DNA from: DATFRY01 sp035489015
GTDB lineage: Bacteria > Myxococcota_A > Polyangia > Haliangiales > Haliangiaceae
Direction: 5' to 3'
Length of the DNA stretch: 64,000 nt
Assembly (NCBI GenBank): GCA_035489015.1
Contig: DATHKR010000257.1
Location: 34,151-98,150 of the forward strand
In this document: in pieces, positions 36,848-45,636 of the stretch
How the letters are laid out: every line of letters starts with the position of its first letter
How positions within the stretch are numbered: the stretch's first letter is position 1
Position numbers and translations under genes: made by a program
Notes under the pieces: generated by a model
Told to the model about the DNA's origin: nothing
The model's input: the letters and a program-made list of their open reading frames with translations, nothing else
Database searches by the model: none

Positions 36848-37327
36848 ATGTCCAGTCAGAAGACCCTCGGCGAGTACGTAGGAGGGCCGCCTGCGCGCGA
36901 GCAGGTCATCACCGAGTGCGCCAGCCTGGTCGACGAGGAAGTGAAGGCCAAGGGCGGCATCTCGGGGATCGCCATCAAGGGCGCGTACGGCACGGTGAAG
37001 ACGATCAAGCCGCGCTTCGTGCCCGAGGTCATCGACACGCTGCTCGACGAGTGGGTGGCGAAGCTGGAGCCGTACTACGCGAAGTGGCGCGCGGCCGGCA
37101 CCGGGTCGCTCGCCGAGTACCTGACGGCGCGCTCCGACGACGTCGCCGACGACCTCCTCAAGGTGACAGACGAGCGCGCCGCGCGCACCAAGCACAAGAC
37201 CGCCGGCAAGCTCTACGGCAAGATGCGACCGTCGGCGAAGCGCAACGTCTCCGCCGCGGTGCCGAAGCTCGGCGCGCTCATGGAGCGACACGTTCGAGCC
37301 GCTGACGGGGCCGGGAAAGGCTCCTGA
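36848..37327 (+). CDS. Conserved hypothetical protein resembling DUF6918
   Basis: A 159-residue soluble, mostly helical protein. The pattern LVDEEVKAKGGISGIAIKGAYGTVKTI, FVPEVIDTLLDEWVAKLEP, LLKVTDERAARTKHKTAGKLYGKMR is that of the small family I know from actinobacteria as DUF6918; the function is unknown. The family name is recalled from memory and should be confirmed. Start ATG 36848 has a GAAAGGA site. It is followed by a hairpin and then the histone gene. Confidence 0.75.
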   Translation: MSSQKTLGEYVGGPPAREQVITECASLVDEEVKAKGGISGIAIKGAYGTVKTIKPRFVPEVIDTLLDEWVAKLEPYYAKWRAAGTGSLAEYLTARSDDVADDLLKVTDERAARTKHKTAGKLYGKMRPSAKRNVSAAVPKLGALMERHVRAADGAGKGS

Positions 37328-37372
37328 GCGCACGTGCCGATCTGCCCCGAAGTGGGAGAAGGGCCGAAAAAA

Positions 37373-37396
37373 GCCCCAGGAACCGCTTCCAGGGCC
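37373..37396 (+). terminator. Hairpin between the DUF6918-like and histone genes
   Basis: A stem of about eight pairs with one A-A mismatch (CCCAGGAA, loop CCGC, TTCCAGGG) follows the DUF6918-like gene. There is no strong T tract, so it may be a weak terminator or only structured RNA. Confidence 0.35.
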
Positions 37397-37424
37397 TTGC
37401 GTTGTTTTCGCGGTTGAGTAAAAC
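37397..37424 (+). promoter_or_regulatory. Possible promoter of the histone gene
   Basis: TTGCGT (37397-37402), 16-base spacer, TAAAAC (37419-37424), within an unusually AT-rich patch. The leader would be about 28 nt and carries the AGGGGG ribosome site before GTG 37459. Confidence 0.4.
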
Positions 37425-37458
37425 CGGTCAGCACACAACAATCTCCAGGGGGTTTCCT

Positions 37459-37689
37459 GTGGCTAAAGCGAAGAACAACGGCAAGAAGGCGGCGGCGGCG
37501 AAGAAGGACAAGGAGATGCTCCTCGTCGGCTCCAAGGTGAAGGCGGCCATCAAGGAGGCCAACTGCAACACCGCGGGAGACGCGCTCAACGGGCTGAACG
37601 AGTGGGTTTACTGGCTGATCTCGCAGGCAACCGCCCGCGCCTCGCAGAACGGGCGCAAGACGGTTCGCGCTCACGATTTCATGGTCTAG
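37459..37689 (+). CDS. Bacterial histone-fold DNA-binding protein
   Basis: A 76-residue protein. The first 18 residues are a Lys-rich tail (AKAKNNGKKAAAAKKDK). The rest is one histone fold: MLLVGSKVKAAIKEANCN (alpha 1), TAGDALNGLNEWVYWLISQATARASQ (alpha 2), NGRKTVRAHDF (loop 2 and short alpha 3). The SKVK, SGD/TAGD and RKTVR..DF pattern is that of bacterial histones annotated as NFYB/HAP3-type or DUF1931 relatives, such as Bdellovibrio Bd0055. It should dimerise and bend or coat DNA. GTG 37459 was chosen because AGGGGG lies eight bases upstream; an ATG at 37402 would add 19 non-histone residues. Confidence 0.88.
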   Translation: MAKAKNNGKKAAAAKKDKEMLLVGSKVKAAIKEANCNTAGDALNGLNEWVYWLISQATARASQNGRKTVRAHDFMV

Positions 37690-40504
37690 GACCGGCGGCG
37701 GCCGGCCGCGCTTCAGGTGAAGCTGCGCGGCCGCGCTTCGCTCCCCGCCGAGCGGGAGCCAGAGCCGCTTCGAGGATGGCGGCCTCCTCCTCCTGGTGCA
37801 CTTCGAACGAGCCGGTCGCGGGGACTGCTCGCGAGTGGCGACCGACGTAGTCGATCGCGACCCCGGCCGGGAGGCTGGCCTCGAACCGGTGCAGGAGGTT
37901 GCGCCACGCGCCCATGTTGCGCGGCTCCTCCTGCACCCACACCAGCTGCTCCAGGGCTGGAAAGCTGGACAGGATCTCGCTCAGCTCGGCCCGCGGGAAC
38001 GGGTAGAGCTGCTCGAGCCGCACCAGCGGCGCCTCCGCGGCGCGCAGCCCCCGCCGCTGCCGCTCCTCGAGCAGGCGGTAGTAGATGCGGCCCGACGAGA
38101 GCAGGACGCGCCTGGCCTCGCCTCGCTCGCGCGCGGCCTCGGCGTCGTCGATGACGCGCTGGAATCGACCGGTCACCAGATCGGCCACCGGTGACACCGC
38201 CAGCGGGTGGCGGAGCAGGCTCTTCGGGCTCATCACCACCAGCGGCTTGCGGAAGTCGCGCGCCATCTGCTGGCGCAGGCAGTGGAACAGCTGGGCCGGT
38301 GTGCTGAGGTTCACGACCTGCATGTTGTCCTCGGCGCACAGCTCGAGGAACCGCTCCAGCCGGGCGCTGGAGTGCTCCGGCCCCTGTCCCTCGTAGCCGT
38401 GCGGCAGGAGCAGGACCAGCCCCGCCATGCGCCCCCACTTGAACTCGGCGCTGGCCAGGAGCTGATCGACCACGATCTGTGCCCCGTTGATGAAGTCGCC
38501 GAACTGCGCCTCCCAAACGACCAGCCGCCACGGGTCGGCGCTGGAGTAGCCGTACTCGAACGCGAGCACCGCCTCCTCCGACAGCGGGCTGTTGAGGACC
38601 TCGAAGCGGGCCTGGTCCGCAGCGATGTGATCGAGCGGCACCCAGCGCGCGCCGGTGTCCAGGTCGCTGTAGATGGCGTGGCGGTGGCCGAAGGTGCCGC
38701 GGCCCGAATCCTGGCCGGACAGGCGCACCGGGCGGCCGTCGAGCAGGAGCGAGCCCAGCGCCAGCGCCTCGCCGCCGCCCCAGTCGACCGCGCCGTCCTC
38801 GAGCACGGCGCGGGCCCGCTGCTGCATCATGCGCTGGAGCCGCGGGTGCCAGTGGAAGCCGTCGGGCGCCCGGGTGAGGGCGCGCGCGATCGACTCGAGT
38901 CGCTCGCGCGGCACCGCGGTGTCGGCCGACCAGTCGGCCCCGGCCGGCTTGAGCCCCTTCCAGGCCCCACCCAGGCGCTCGGTGACCAGGGTGGACATGG
39001 CGCGCCCGGTCTCGCGCGCCGCCACCAGCGCGGCCTTGACCTGGTCGACCATGCCGTCGACCTCCGCCTGCGCGACGGTCCCGGCGCGGACCAGCTTGTC
39101 GGCGTAGATGCGCGACACCGCCGGGTGGCCATCGATGAGGCGGGCCATGACCGGCTGGGTGAAGCTGGCGTCGTCGAGCTCGTTGTGGCCGTGCCGGCGG
39201 AAGCAGACCAGGTCGATGACCACGTCCACGTGGAAGGTCTGGCGGTAGGCGAGGGCGAGCTGGGCGACCAGCGAGACCGCCTCCGGGTGGTCGGCGTTGA
39301 CGTGGAAGACCGGCGCCCGCACCGACTGGGCCAGGTCCGAGGCGTAGCGGGTGGAGCGCGACTCGTGCGGCGATGTGGTGAAGCCGACCTGGTTGTTGAC
39401 GATGACGTGGATGGTCCCACCGGTCGAGTAGCCAGCCAGGCCGCCGATGAGCAGCGTCTCCGCCACGACGCCCTGGGCGGCGAAGGCGGCGTCGCCGTGC
39501 AGCAGCACCGGCACCACCCGGCTGCGGTCGACGTCGCCCATCTGGTCCTGCTTGGCGCGCACCACGCCCTCGACCACCGGGCCGACCACCTCGAGGTGGC
39601 TGGGGTTGAAGGCGAGCGAGAGGTGCACGGTGCGGCCGTCGGGGGCGATCCGGTCGTACGAGTAGCCCATGTGGTACTTCACGTCGCCGTAGCCCTGGGC
39701 CTCGGCCGGCAGCGGGCGGCCCTCGAACTCGGCCAGGATGTACGCCAGCGGCTTGCCGAGCACGTGGGCCAGGACGTTCAGCCGGCCGCGGTGGGCCATG
39801 CCGATGACCAGCTGGGCCACGCCGGCGTCCGGTGCCTCGCCGACCAGGGTCCCGAGCACCGTGATGAGGGTGGTGCCGCCCTCCAGCGAGAAGCGCTTGG
39901 CGCCGGGGTACATGCGCTGCAGCTGCTCCTCGAAGGTGTCGGCGGCGATGAGCTCGCGCAGGAGCTCGCGCTTGCGCTCGGCCGACAGGTGCGGGCGGTT
40001 GCGCAGCGGCTCCATGCGCGACTGCAGCCAGTCGCGCTGGGCCTTGTCGGTGACGGCCATGTACTCGACCCCGACCGGGCCGCAGTAGGTCTCCTGAAGG
40101 ATGGCCAGGGTGTCCCGCACGGTCGCGCGCTCGGCCCCGTGAAACCCGACGCAGCTCACCACCTCGTCGAGGTCCGCCTCGGTCAGCTCGAACTGGGCCA
40201 GCTCGAGCGACGGGTGGCTGCGCGGGCTGGTGCCGAGCGGATCGATGTCGGCGGCCATGTGGCCGAACTGGCGGTAGGTGTGGACCAGATCGTAGATCTG
40301 GATGCCGGTGGCGATCGCGGCGCGGGCCACGCCGTCGGGCAGCGCGCCGTCCTCGGTCAGGAAGCGCGGCGCGGCCCGCCCGGCGCCGAGCTCGGCGAAC
40401 AGCTCGGCCAGCTCGGCCGGAACCGACGATGGATCGGCCGCGTGACGGCGGTAGAGGTCGTCGGCGAGGTCGGGCTGCTGGAGCAGTGCGTCGAGGATCG
40501 GCAT
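37679..40504 (-). CDS. sucA: 2-oxoglutarate dehydrogenase E1 component
   Basis: A 941-residue thiamine-diphosphate enzyme of the TCA cycle that decarboxylates 2-oxoglutarate and passes succinyl to the E2 lipoyl domain. Recognisable parts: the HxxxxGH-like IYDLVHTYRQFGHMAADIDPLG, GMAHRGRLNVL, the TPP site region LLHGDAAFAAQGVVAETL and VNNQVGFTT, FRRHGHNELDD, the C-terminal VWVQEEPRNMGAW. The length agrees with SucA. ATG 40504 starts at MPILDALLQQP. No E2 or E3 gene is adjacent; the downstream (minus-strand) neighbour is none, as it converges with the histone gene by an 11-bp overlap. Confidence 0.95.
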   Translation of the reverse strand: MPILDALLQQPDLADDLYRRHAADPSSVPAELAELFAELGAGRAAPRFLTEDGALPDGVARAAIATGIQIYDLVHTYRQFGHMAADIDPLGTSPRSHPSLELAQFELTEADLDEVVSCVGFHGAERATVRDTLAILQETYCGPVGVEYMAVTDKAQRDWLQSRMEPLRNRPHLSAERKRELLRELIAADTFEEQLQRMYPGAKRFSLEGGTTLITVLGTLVGEAPDAGVAQLVIGMAHRGRLNVLAHVLGKPLAYILAEFEGRPLPAEAQGYGDVKYHMGYSYDRIAPDGRTVHLSLAFNPSHLEVVGPVVEGVVRAKQDQMGDVDRSRVVPVLLHGDAAFAAQGVVAETLLIGGLAGYSTGGTIHVIVNNQVGFTTSPHESRSTRYASDLAQSVRAPVFHVNADHPEAVSLVAQLALAYRQTFHVDVVIDLVCFRRHGHNELDDASFTQPVMARLIDGHPAVSRIYADKLVRAGTVAQAEVDGMVDQVKAALVAARETGRAMSTLVTERLGGAWKGLKPAGADWSADTAVPRERLESIARALTRAPDGFHWHPRLQRMMQQRARAVLEDGAVDWGGGEALALGSLLLDGRPVRLSGQDSGRGTFGHRHAIYSDLDTGARWVPLDHIAADQARFEVLNSPLSEEAVLAFEYGYSSADPWRLVVWEAQFGDFINGAQIVVDQLLASAEFKWGRMAGLVLLLPHGYEGQGPEHSSARLERFLELCAEDNMQVVNLSTPAQLFHCLRQQMARDFRKPLVVMSPKSLLRHPLAVSPVADLVTGRFQRVIDDAEAARERGEARRVLLSSGRIYYRLLEERQRRGLRAAEAPLVRLEQLYPFPRAELSEILSSFPALEQLVWVQEEPRNMGAWRNLLHRFEASLPAGVAIDYVGRHSRAVPATGSFEVHQEEEAAILEAALAPARRGAKRGRAASPEARPAAAGPRP

Positions 40505-40593
40505 GCGGCGATCCGAAATTCTACCGCCTGCTGGCCGAGGCGCCGCCGGCACCGACGGTGACGGCGACGCGGCGCGCTCCCCGCGGAGGGCCC

Positions 40594-41472
40594 CTAGGGG
40601 GTGAGGAACGCGGTCAGGAGCTCGGCCAGCGCGGCCGGCTGATGGCGCTGCATCATGTGCCCGGCGCCGGGCAGGAGCGCGCGCCTGGCGGTCGGCAGGA
40701 ACCCGAGCCGCCGCTCGATCTCCTCGCCGGCCGCGCGGAAGATCGACTTCTCGCCGTCGACCACCAGCACCGGGCAGGTGATCCGCCGCCAGAACTCCGC
40801 CGCGTAGGCGACCCGGAACGGGGTCGGCCCCATCGTCACGTGCATCGGGTCGTGCTTGAAGCGGAGCCGGCCGTCGTCGCCGGCGCGGGTGCCGTGGCCA
40901 GCGAGCTCGAGCGCGAGCTCGTCGGCCAGCATCGGGTCGTGCGCGCGCAGCCGGGCCGCCGCCTCGGCCAGGTCGGCGTAGCTCTTCACCGGCCGCTCGC
41001 GCACCCGCCGCCACGCGTCGAGCCACCCGCGCACCCGCTCCGGCACCGAGCCCTCGTTCTCGGGCGGCCCGAGCCCCTCGAGCAGGGCCAGCCGGTGCAC
41101 GCGCTCGGGGAACGCGCCGGTGAAGTACGCCGCCACGTTGCCGCCCATCGAGTGCCCGACCACCGACAGGCGGTCGCGCGCGAAGTGGCGCACGATCTCG
41201 TCGACGTCGGCCAGGTAGTCGATGAAGTGGTAGTAGCCGCCCGGCCCGATCCAGCCGGTGTCGCCGTGCCCGCGCAGGTCGGGCGCGATCAGGTGAAAGC
41301 GCCCGGCCAGCCCGGCCCGCGCCGCCGCCGCCCAGCCCCACGACGAGTCGAGGAAGCCGTGCAGGAGCAGCACCGTGTGATCGAGCCCGGCCTGGTCCGC
41401 GCCCCACTCGAGGACGTGGTAGCAGAGCCCGGTGCCGAGCTCGACCCGGCGCGAGAGCGGCTCGGCGGTCAT
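40594..41472 (-). CDS. Alpha/beta-fold hydrolase
   Basis: A 292-residue alpha/beta hydrolase. It has an oxyanion-loop HGFLDSSWGW, the nucleophile elbow VVGHSMGGN, the acid in LVVDGEKS and the His in LLPGAGHMMQRHQP. The DLRGHGDTGW motif is typical of epoxide-hydrolase/haloalkane-like and lipase-like members. The substrate is unknown. It lies 10 bp downstream of the sugar-dehydrogenase-like gene, so both are probably one transcript. Confidence 0.9.
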   Translation of the reverse strand: MTAEPLSRRVELGTGLCYHVLEWGADQAGLDHTVLLLHGFLDSSWGWAAAARAGLAGRFHLIAPDLRGHGDTGWIGPGGYYHFIDYLADVDEIVRHFARDRLSVVGHSMGGNVAAYFTGAFPERVHRLALLEGLGPPENEGSVPERVRGWLDAWRRVRERPVKSYADLAEAAARLRAHDPMLADELALELAGHGTRAGDDGRLRFKHDPMHVTMGPTPFRVAYAAEFWRRITCPVLVVDGEKSIFRAAGEEIERRLGFLPTARRALLPGAGHMMQRHQPAALAELLTAFLTP

Positions 41473-41482
41473 GGCCTCTTCC

Positions 41483-42877
41483 CTAGGGTCCGGCGACGAT
41501 GTGGAAGATCTCGCCCGTGTTCAGGCTGACCGCGTAGAGCTCGCCGAGCGAGTCCTGGCCGAAGCTGGCCAGGCCGTCGAGCTTGCCCTCGGGATCGATG
41601 TCCTTGGTGACCTCGGCCTGCTCGGTGGCCGCGCCGTCGGCGAAGCGGAACTTCCACACCTGCTCGGTCAGGTAGTCGCCGTAGAAGTACCAGCCCTGGA
41701 TGTCGGGGAAGCAGCTGCCGCGGTAGACGTAGCCTCCGATGACCGCCGCGCCGATGCCGGCGCCCGGGTTGGGATAGACGACCACCGGGCCGGTCAGCCC
41801 CTTGCGGTCGCAGCTGCCGCCGCCGAAGCACTCCTCGCCCTCGGTCACCCGCCAGCCCAGATTCACGCCGGACTGCTGGCCGGCCGGGAGGACGTCGACC
41901 TCCTCCCAGCGGCCCTGACCGACGTCGCCGATGTAGAGGTCGCCGTTCTCGCGGTCGAAGCTCCACCGCCACGGGTTGCGCACGCCGGACAGGAAGATCT
42001 CCTCCCTCGGCGTGGGCTTCTCGGTCGAGCCGACGTAGGGGTTGTCCTTGGGGATGCCGTACGGGTCCGGCTCGGTCACGTCGATGTCGAGGCGCAGGAA
42101 GTCGCCGAGCAGGGTGGTCTTGTTCTGTCCGTTGCCGGGCTCGCCGTGCTGGTCGCCGCCGCCGCCGCCGTCGCCCAGGCCGAGGTAGAGGTACCCGTCG
42201 TTGCCGAACGCGATCATGCCGCCGTTGTGGTTGCCCTCGTTGTCGGCGATCGGGAGGAGGCGGCGCTCGGAGGTCGGATCGGCCACGTCCGGGGTCTCTG
42301 CCGGCACGTGGAACTCGGACAGGATCTCGAAGTCCTGCGCGTCGTTGTCGTCGTCGTCGGTGGTGTAGAGGACGAAGAAGCGCCCGTTCGTGGCGAAGTC
42401 GGGGTGAAAGGCGAGGCCGAGCAGGCCCTGCTCGTTGTCGGCCGGGCGGGAGATCACCCTCGCGTCGATGTCGAGGAACGGCTCGGGCAGGACCTTGCCG
42501 TTCTTCACGATCGAGATGACGCCGTGCTTGCTGACCACGAACAGGCGCCGGTCGCCGGGCGGCGAGGTGACCAGGATCGGCTGGTCGAAGCCGTCGGTGG
42601 TCCCGCTGGCGACCAGCTCGAGGCCGAGGTTGGTTCCGCTCTGCGGGGTGCAGTCGGCCACCGCGGCGTCGGCTCGACCAGCGCCGCCGTCTGCGGTGCC
42701 GTCGTCGGTGCCGTCATCGGTGCCGTCATCGGTGCCATCGGTGCTGCCGTCGGCCCCGCCGTCGTCGCCGGCCGGGCTGTCGTCGTCGTCGTCCCCGCCG
42801 CAGCCCGCGCCCAGGCCGAGGGCCAGGCACAGGCCACTGACGAGCCGGAGGGAGGTGCCGTACCGAGCTCCATGCAT
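41483..42877 (-). CDS. PQQ-dependent sugar dehydrogenase-like lipoprotein
   Basis: A 464-residue lipoprotein with lipobox GAGC and a long Asp/Gly/Thr linker. The body is the GSDH (glucose/sorbosone dehydrogenase) six-bladed propeller: DQPILVTSPPGDRRLFVVSKHG, GLLGLAFHPDFATNGRFFVLYT, NHNGGMIAFGNDGYLYLGLGDGG, SGVRNPWRWSFD, GDVGQGRWEEVD. It may oxidise sugars with PQQ at the cell surface. The best-known members also use calcium. No PQQ synthesis gene is visible here. Start ATG 42877. Confidence 0.9.
   Translation of the reverse strand: MHGARYGTSLRLVSGLCLALGLGAGCGGDDDDDSPAGDDGGADGSTDGTDDGTDDGTDDGTADGGAGRADAAVADCTPQSGTNLGLELVASGTTDGFDQPILVTSPPGDRRLFVVSKHGVISIVKNGKVLPEPFLDIDARVISRPADNEQGLLGLAFHPDFATNGRFFVLYTTDDDDNDAQDFEILSEFHVPAETPDVADPTSERRLLPIADNEGNHNGGMIAFGNDGYLYLGLGDGGGGGDQHGEPGNGQNKTTLLGDFLRLDIDVTEPDPYGIPKDNPYVGSTEKPTPREEIFLSGVRNPWRWSFDRENGDLYIGDVGQGRWEEVDVLPAGQQSGVNLGWRVTEGEECFGGGSCDRKGLTGPVVVYPNPGAGIGAAVIGGYVYRGSCFPDIQGWYFYGDYLTEQVWKFRFADGAATEQAEVTKDIDPEGKLDGLASFGQDSLGELYAVSLNTGEIFHIVAGP
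42694..42742 (-). repeat. 12-bp repeat coding TDDG linker
   Basis: Three to four near-identical 12-base units (GGTGCCGTCATC on the plus strand) encode repeated DGTD in the linker after the lipobox. The frame is preserved. Confidence 0.8.
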
Positions 42878-42966
42878 GGTTCACTCCTTCGTACAGATGG
42901 CCGGCGTCGCCCGTGACGGCTCCGCCGGGAGCGAAGAGCGAGGATACCGCGGCCGGGCGGCCGAGA

Positions 42967-44397
42967 TCACTCCCAGGCCACTTCCATGGTGAGCCCGACC
43001 GCGTCGTGGGCGCGGCCGTGCCGGCCCGCCCCGGCGGTCGCGGTGCCGGCGTCGAACGGGTTCTCGATGACGACGTCGCTCTCGGCGGGGGACACGGCGA
43101 CCGAGGGCGAGAACCGGCGCGCGATCCCGATGGTGAACGTCATCTGATTCCACGTCGCCTCCGCCCCCAGCGACGCGGTGTGCCCGGCCAGGTCGCCGAA
43201 CCCGGGCGAGATGTGGGCGCGACCGGTCGCGCCCGACGAGTAGGCGTATCCGGCGGTCGCCCACAGCAGCCCCGGCACCAGCTCGACGTCGACCGCGCCG
43301 CGCACCGACGCGTGGTCGCGCTGGGCGGCGAGCGACGGCACCTCGCCGAGCATGGCGGTCACGCCGCTCTGGTCCGCGACGCCCATGCCGGCGGTGGTCC
43401 ACACCGGCACGGCGCCGGCCGCGCCGAACCAGACCATGTCGCCCTCGAGCTCGACCAGGAAGCGCTCGCCCAGGTAGCGGACGCCGGCGCGCAGCGTGGT
43501 CGGCATCGCCAGCCGCGCCTCGGCGGTCGGCTCGCCCTCGCCGCTCGGCGCCGGCCGCGGGAAGATGGCGCTCGCCGCGGTTGGATCGAGCGTGAGCTCG
43601 CCGCCGAGGTTCGCGTCTGCGCTCCACGACAGGGACGCGGCCAGCTCGAGCGGCAGCGCCGGCGGCGCGACCAGCGCGCCGGCCGCGGCGAACGGGACCA
43701 GCCGATCGCGCCCCGAAAGCTGGAGATCGAGATCGCGCGCCTCGGCGCCGATCGTGTCGCGCCCGGCGAAGCCGGCCCAGATCCGCCGGCGCTCGCCCAG
43801 CTCGACGTCGGACGCGCCGACCGATACGCCGAGCCCGAGCCAGTCGCCTGCCCGCATCGCCGCGCCGACCACCGCGGTGCGGCGCCGGTAGCGCAGCGCC
43901 AGCCCGCCGTAGCGGTGAGGAAAGAGGACCCCGAGCGGCTGGTTGAGCTCGGGCGCGGGCAGCAGGCGGTCGAGGTGACCGAGCTCGAGGTAGGCCGCGC
44001 CGACCACGACCGGCCCGAGCGCGCCCTGCACCGCGACGGTCGGCACCAGGTCGGGGGCCGAGCGATCCAGCACGGTCGGCGACCCGGTGGCGGCGGCGTC
44101 CGGCGCGCGGAAGCGAGTGTCGTCGTCGTGGACCGCGACGCCGAGCTGGACGCGCAGGCTGGTCGACCGGGCCAGCCCGGCAGGATCGGTGACCAGGGCG
44201 GCGCCGCCGTCGCCGCTGACCAGCGTGGTGCCGGCGCGGCCGATCGCGCGCGCGCCGATCAGGTCGAAGTCGAGGCCGCCGGCCGCGGCCAGGCCGGGCA
44301 GCGCGGCCAGGCCGGGCAGCGCGGCCAGCCCGAGCGCGATCGCGCCGGGCAGCGCTCGTCGCCGCCGCGCCGGGCCTCGCCGCGGCGTGATCGTCAT
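42967..44397 (-). CDS. FadL-like outer-membrane transport protein
   Basis: A 476-residue protein with a signal peptide (to about residue 40) and a beta-barrel-like body resembling OMPP1/FadL/TodX proteins: the N-terminal IGARAIGRAGTTLVSGDGGAALVTDPAGLA is the FadL-type hatch signature, and the sequence ends in an alternating strand (DAVGLTMEVAWE). FadL members carry hydrophobic compounds such as fatty acids or aromatics. Its place next to the isopropylmalate-type gene gives no further clue. The signal peptide holds an 18-bp direct repeat. Confidence 0.78.
   Translation of the reverse strand: MTITPRRGPARRRRALPGAIALGLAALPGLAALPGLAAAGGLDFDLIGARAIGRAGTTLVSGDGGAALVTDPAGLARSTSLRVQLGVAVHDDDTRFRAPDAAATGSPTVLDRSAPDLVPTVAVQGALGPVVVGAAYLELGHLDRLLPAPELNQPLGVLFPHRYGGLALRYRRRTAVVGAAMRAGDWLGLGVSVGASDVELGERRRIWAGFAGRDTIGAEARDLDLQLSGRDRLVPFAAAGALVAPPALPLELAASLSWSADANLGGELTLDPTAASAIFPRPAPSGEGEPTAEARLAMPTTLRAGVRYLGERFLVELEGDMVWFGAAGAVPVWTTAGMGVADQSGVTAMLGEVPSLAAQRDHASVRGAVDVELVPGLLWATAGYAYSSGATGRAHISPGFGDLAGHTASLGAEATWNQMTFTIGIARRFSPSVAVSPAESDVVIENPFDAGTATAGAGRHGRAHDAVGLTMEVAWE
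44287..44328 (-). repeat. 18-bp direct repeat in a signal peptide
   Basis: 2.3 copies of an 18-base unit encode LAALPG-LAALPG-LAA in the hydrophobic core of the FadL-like signal peptide, a likely recent in-frame duplication. Confidence 0.85.
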
Positions 44398-44416
44398 CGA
44401 GCTCGCCTCGCCGCGC

Positions 44417-45544
44417 TCACAGCCGGCGGCAGACCTCGTCGGCGAACGCCGTGGTGCCGGCGCTGCCGCCCAGGTCGCGCGTGCGCACGCCGCCGGCGAG
44501 CGCGGCCAGGGTGGCGCCGACCAGCCGGCGGCCGGCGTCGGCCCTGCCGAGGTAGGTGAGCATCATGGCCGCGCTGAGGATGGTCGCGGCCGGGTTGGCG
44601 ACCCCCTTGCCGGCCAGGTCCGGCGCGCTGCCGTGGCACGACTCGAAGTACGCCCAGCCCTGGCCGATGCCGGCGCTGGGCGCGAGCGGCAGGCCGCCCA
44701 TCCCCTCGGCCGCGACGTCGGACAGGACGTCGCCGAACAGGTTGGTCGTGACCACCACGTCGAAGCTCTCCAGCTGCGCCACCATGCGGCGGGCGGCCTC
44801 GTCGACGTACAGGTGATCGACCTCGAGCCCGCCGACCCGGGCGATCTCCTCCTCGCACGAGCGCCGGAACAGGCCGTCGGTCTCGGGCAGGACGTTCTGC
44901 TTGGTCACGATGGTGACCCGGCCGGGCGAGACGCCGAGCGCCTTGCGGTGGGCGGCCAGGCGGGCGGCGTACGCGCCGATCCGGCGGCTGGCCGCCTCGG
45001 TGATGACGCGCAGGGCGAACGCGCCCTCGGCGGGGAGCGCGCGCCCCAGCTTGTCGCGGTAGTCCGGGATGCCGGCGGCCAGCTCGGCCAGCGAGCCCTC
45101 GCGGCCCGGGTACAGGCCCTCGGTCAGCTCGCGCACGATGACCAGGTTGCAGCCGCGCGCGCCGGTCAGCGCGGGGACGCCGGGCAGGGTCGTGGTCGGG
45201 CGCAGGTTGGCGTACGACTCGCGCACCCAGCGCAGGAACTGGAGGATCGGGCGGGCCAGGCCGCGCTCGGTGTCGACCGCGCCGAACAGGACCGCGTCGG
45301 CGCTGGCCAGCTCGTCCTTGAGCTCGGCCGGGAACGCGCTGCCGTGGCGCTCGACCGCCTCGGCGCCCTGCACCGGCCTCGAGATGGCGAGGTCAGGCGC
45401 GACCACCGCCAGGCAGCGGAGCGCGGCGTCGACCACCTCGGGCCCGATGCCGTCGCCGCCGACCGCGACCACGCGCGGCTCGGCCGCGCCGCGCGCCTCG
45501 GGGACCACCCAGTTCGACGGATCGGGGATGGGCATCGCGCTCAT
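44417..45544 (-). CDS. Isopropylmalate/isocitrate dehydrogenase family enzyme
   Basis: A 375-residue beta-decarboxylating dehydrogenase. It has GGDGIGPEVVDAAL, the substrate-loop VRELTEGLYPGREG, the TKQNVLPETDGLF block, YVDEAARRMV (Lys/Asp metal site region), NLFGDVLSD and FESCHGSAPDLAGKGVANP. It works on a 2- or 3-hydroxy dicarboxylate with NAD(P). ELTEGLY mixes the isopropylmalate ELTGG and isocitrate ENTEG forms, so the substrate is open; isocitrate, 3-isopropylmalate, homoisocitrate and tartrate types are all possible. No leucine-pathway gene is adjacent. Confidence 0.88.
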   Translation of the reverse strand: MSAMPIPDPSNWVVPEARGAAEPRVVAVGGDGIGPEVVDAALRCLAVVAPDLAISRPVQGAEAVERHGSAFPAELKDELASADAVLFGAVDTERGLARPILQFLRWVRESYANLRPTTTLPGVPALTGARGCNLVIVRELTEGLYPGREGSLAELAAGIPDYRDKLGRALPAEGAFALRVITEAASRRIGAYAARLAAHRKALGVSPGRVTIVTKQNVLPETDGLFRRSCEEEIARVGGLEVDHLYVDEAARRMVAQLESFDVVVTTNLFGDVLSDVAAEGMGGLPLAPSAGIGQGWAYFESCHGSAPDLAGKGVANPAATILSAAMMLTYLGRADAGRRLVGATLAALAGGVRTRDLGGSAGTTAFADEVCRRL

Positions 45545-45636
45545 GGCGCGACAGTGTAACCGCGAAGCCAGGGCCGGCGGGCGCGCGCGGGCAGCTTCCG
45601 GCCGCGCCTGGCCCGGGGGATTGCTCGCCTACTAAT

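Noticed and set aside
40505..41407. N-terminal extension of sucA by 301 residues
   Set aside because: It reads antisense to the hydrolase region with Arg-rich composition, and the SucA family begins at MPILDALLQQP.
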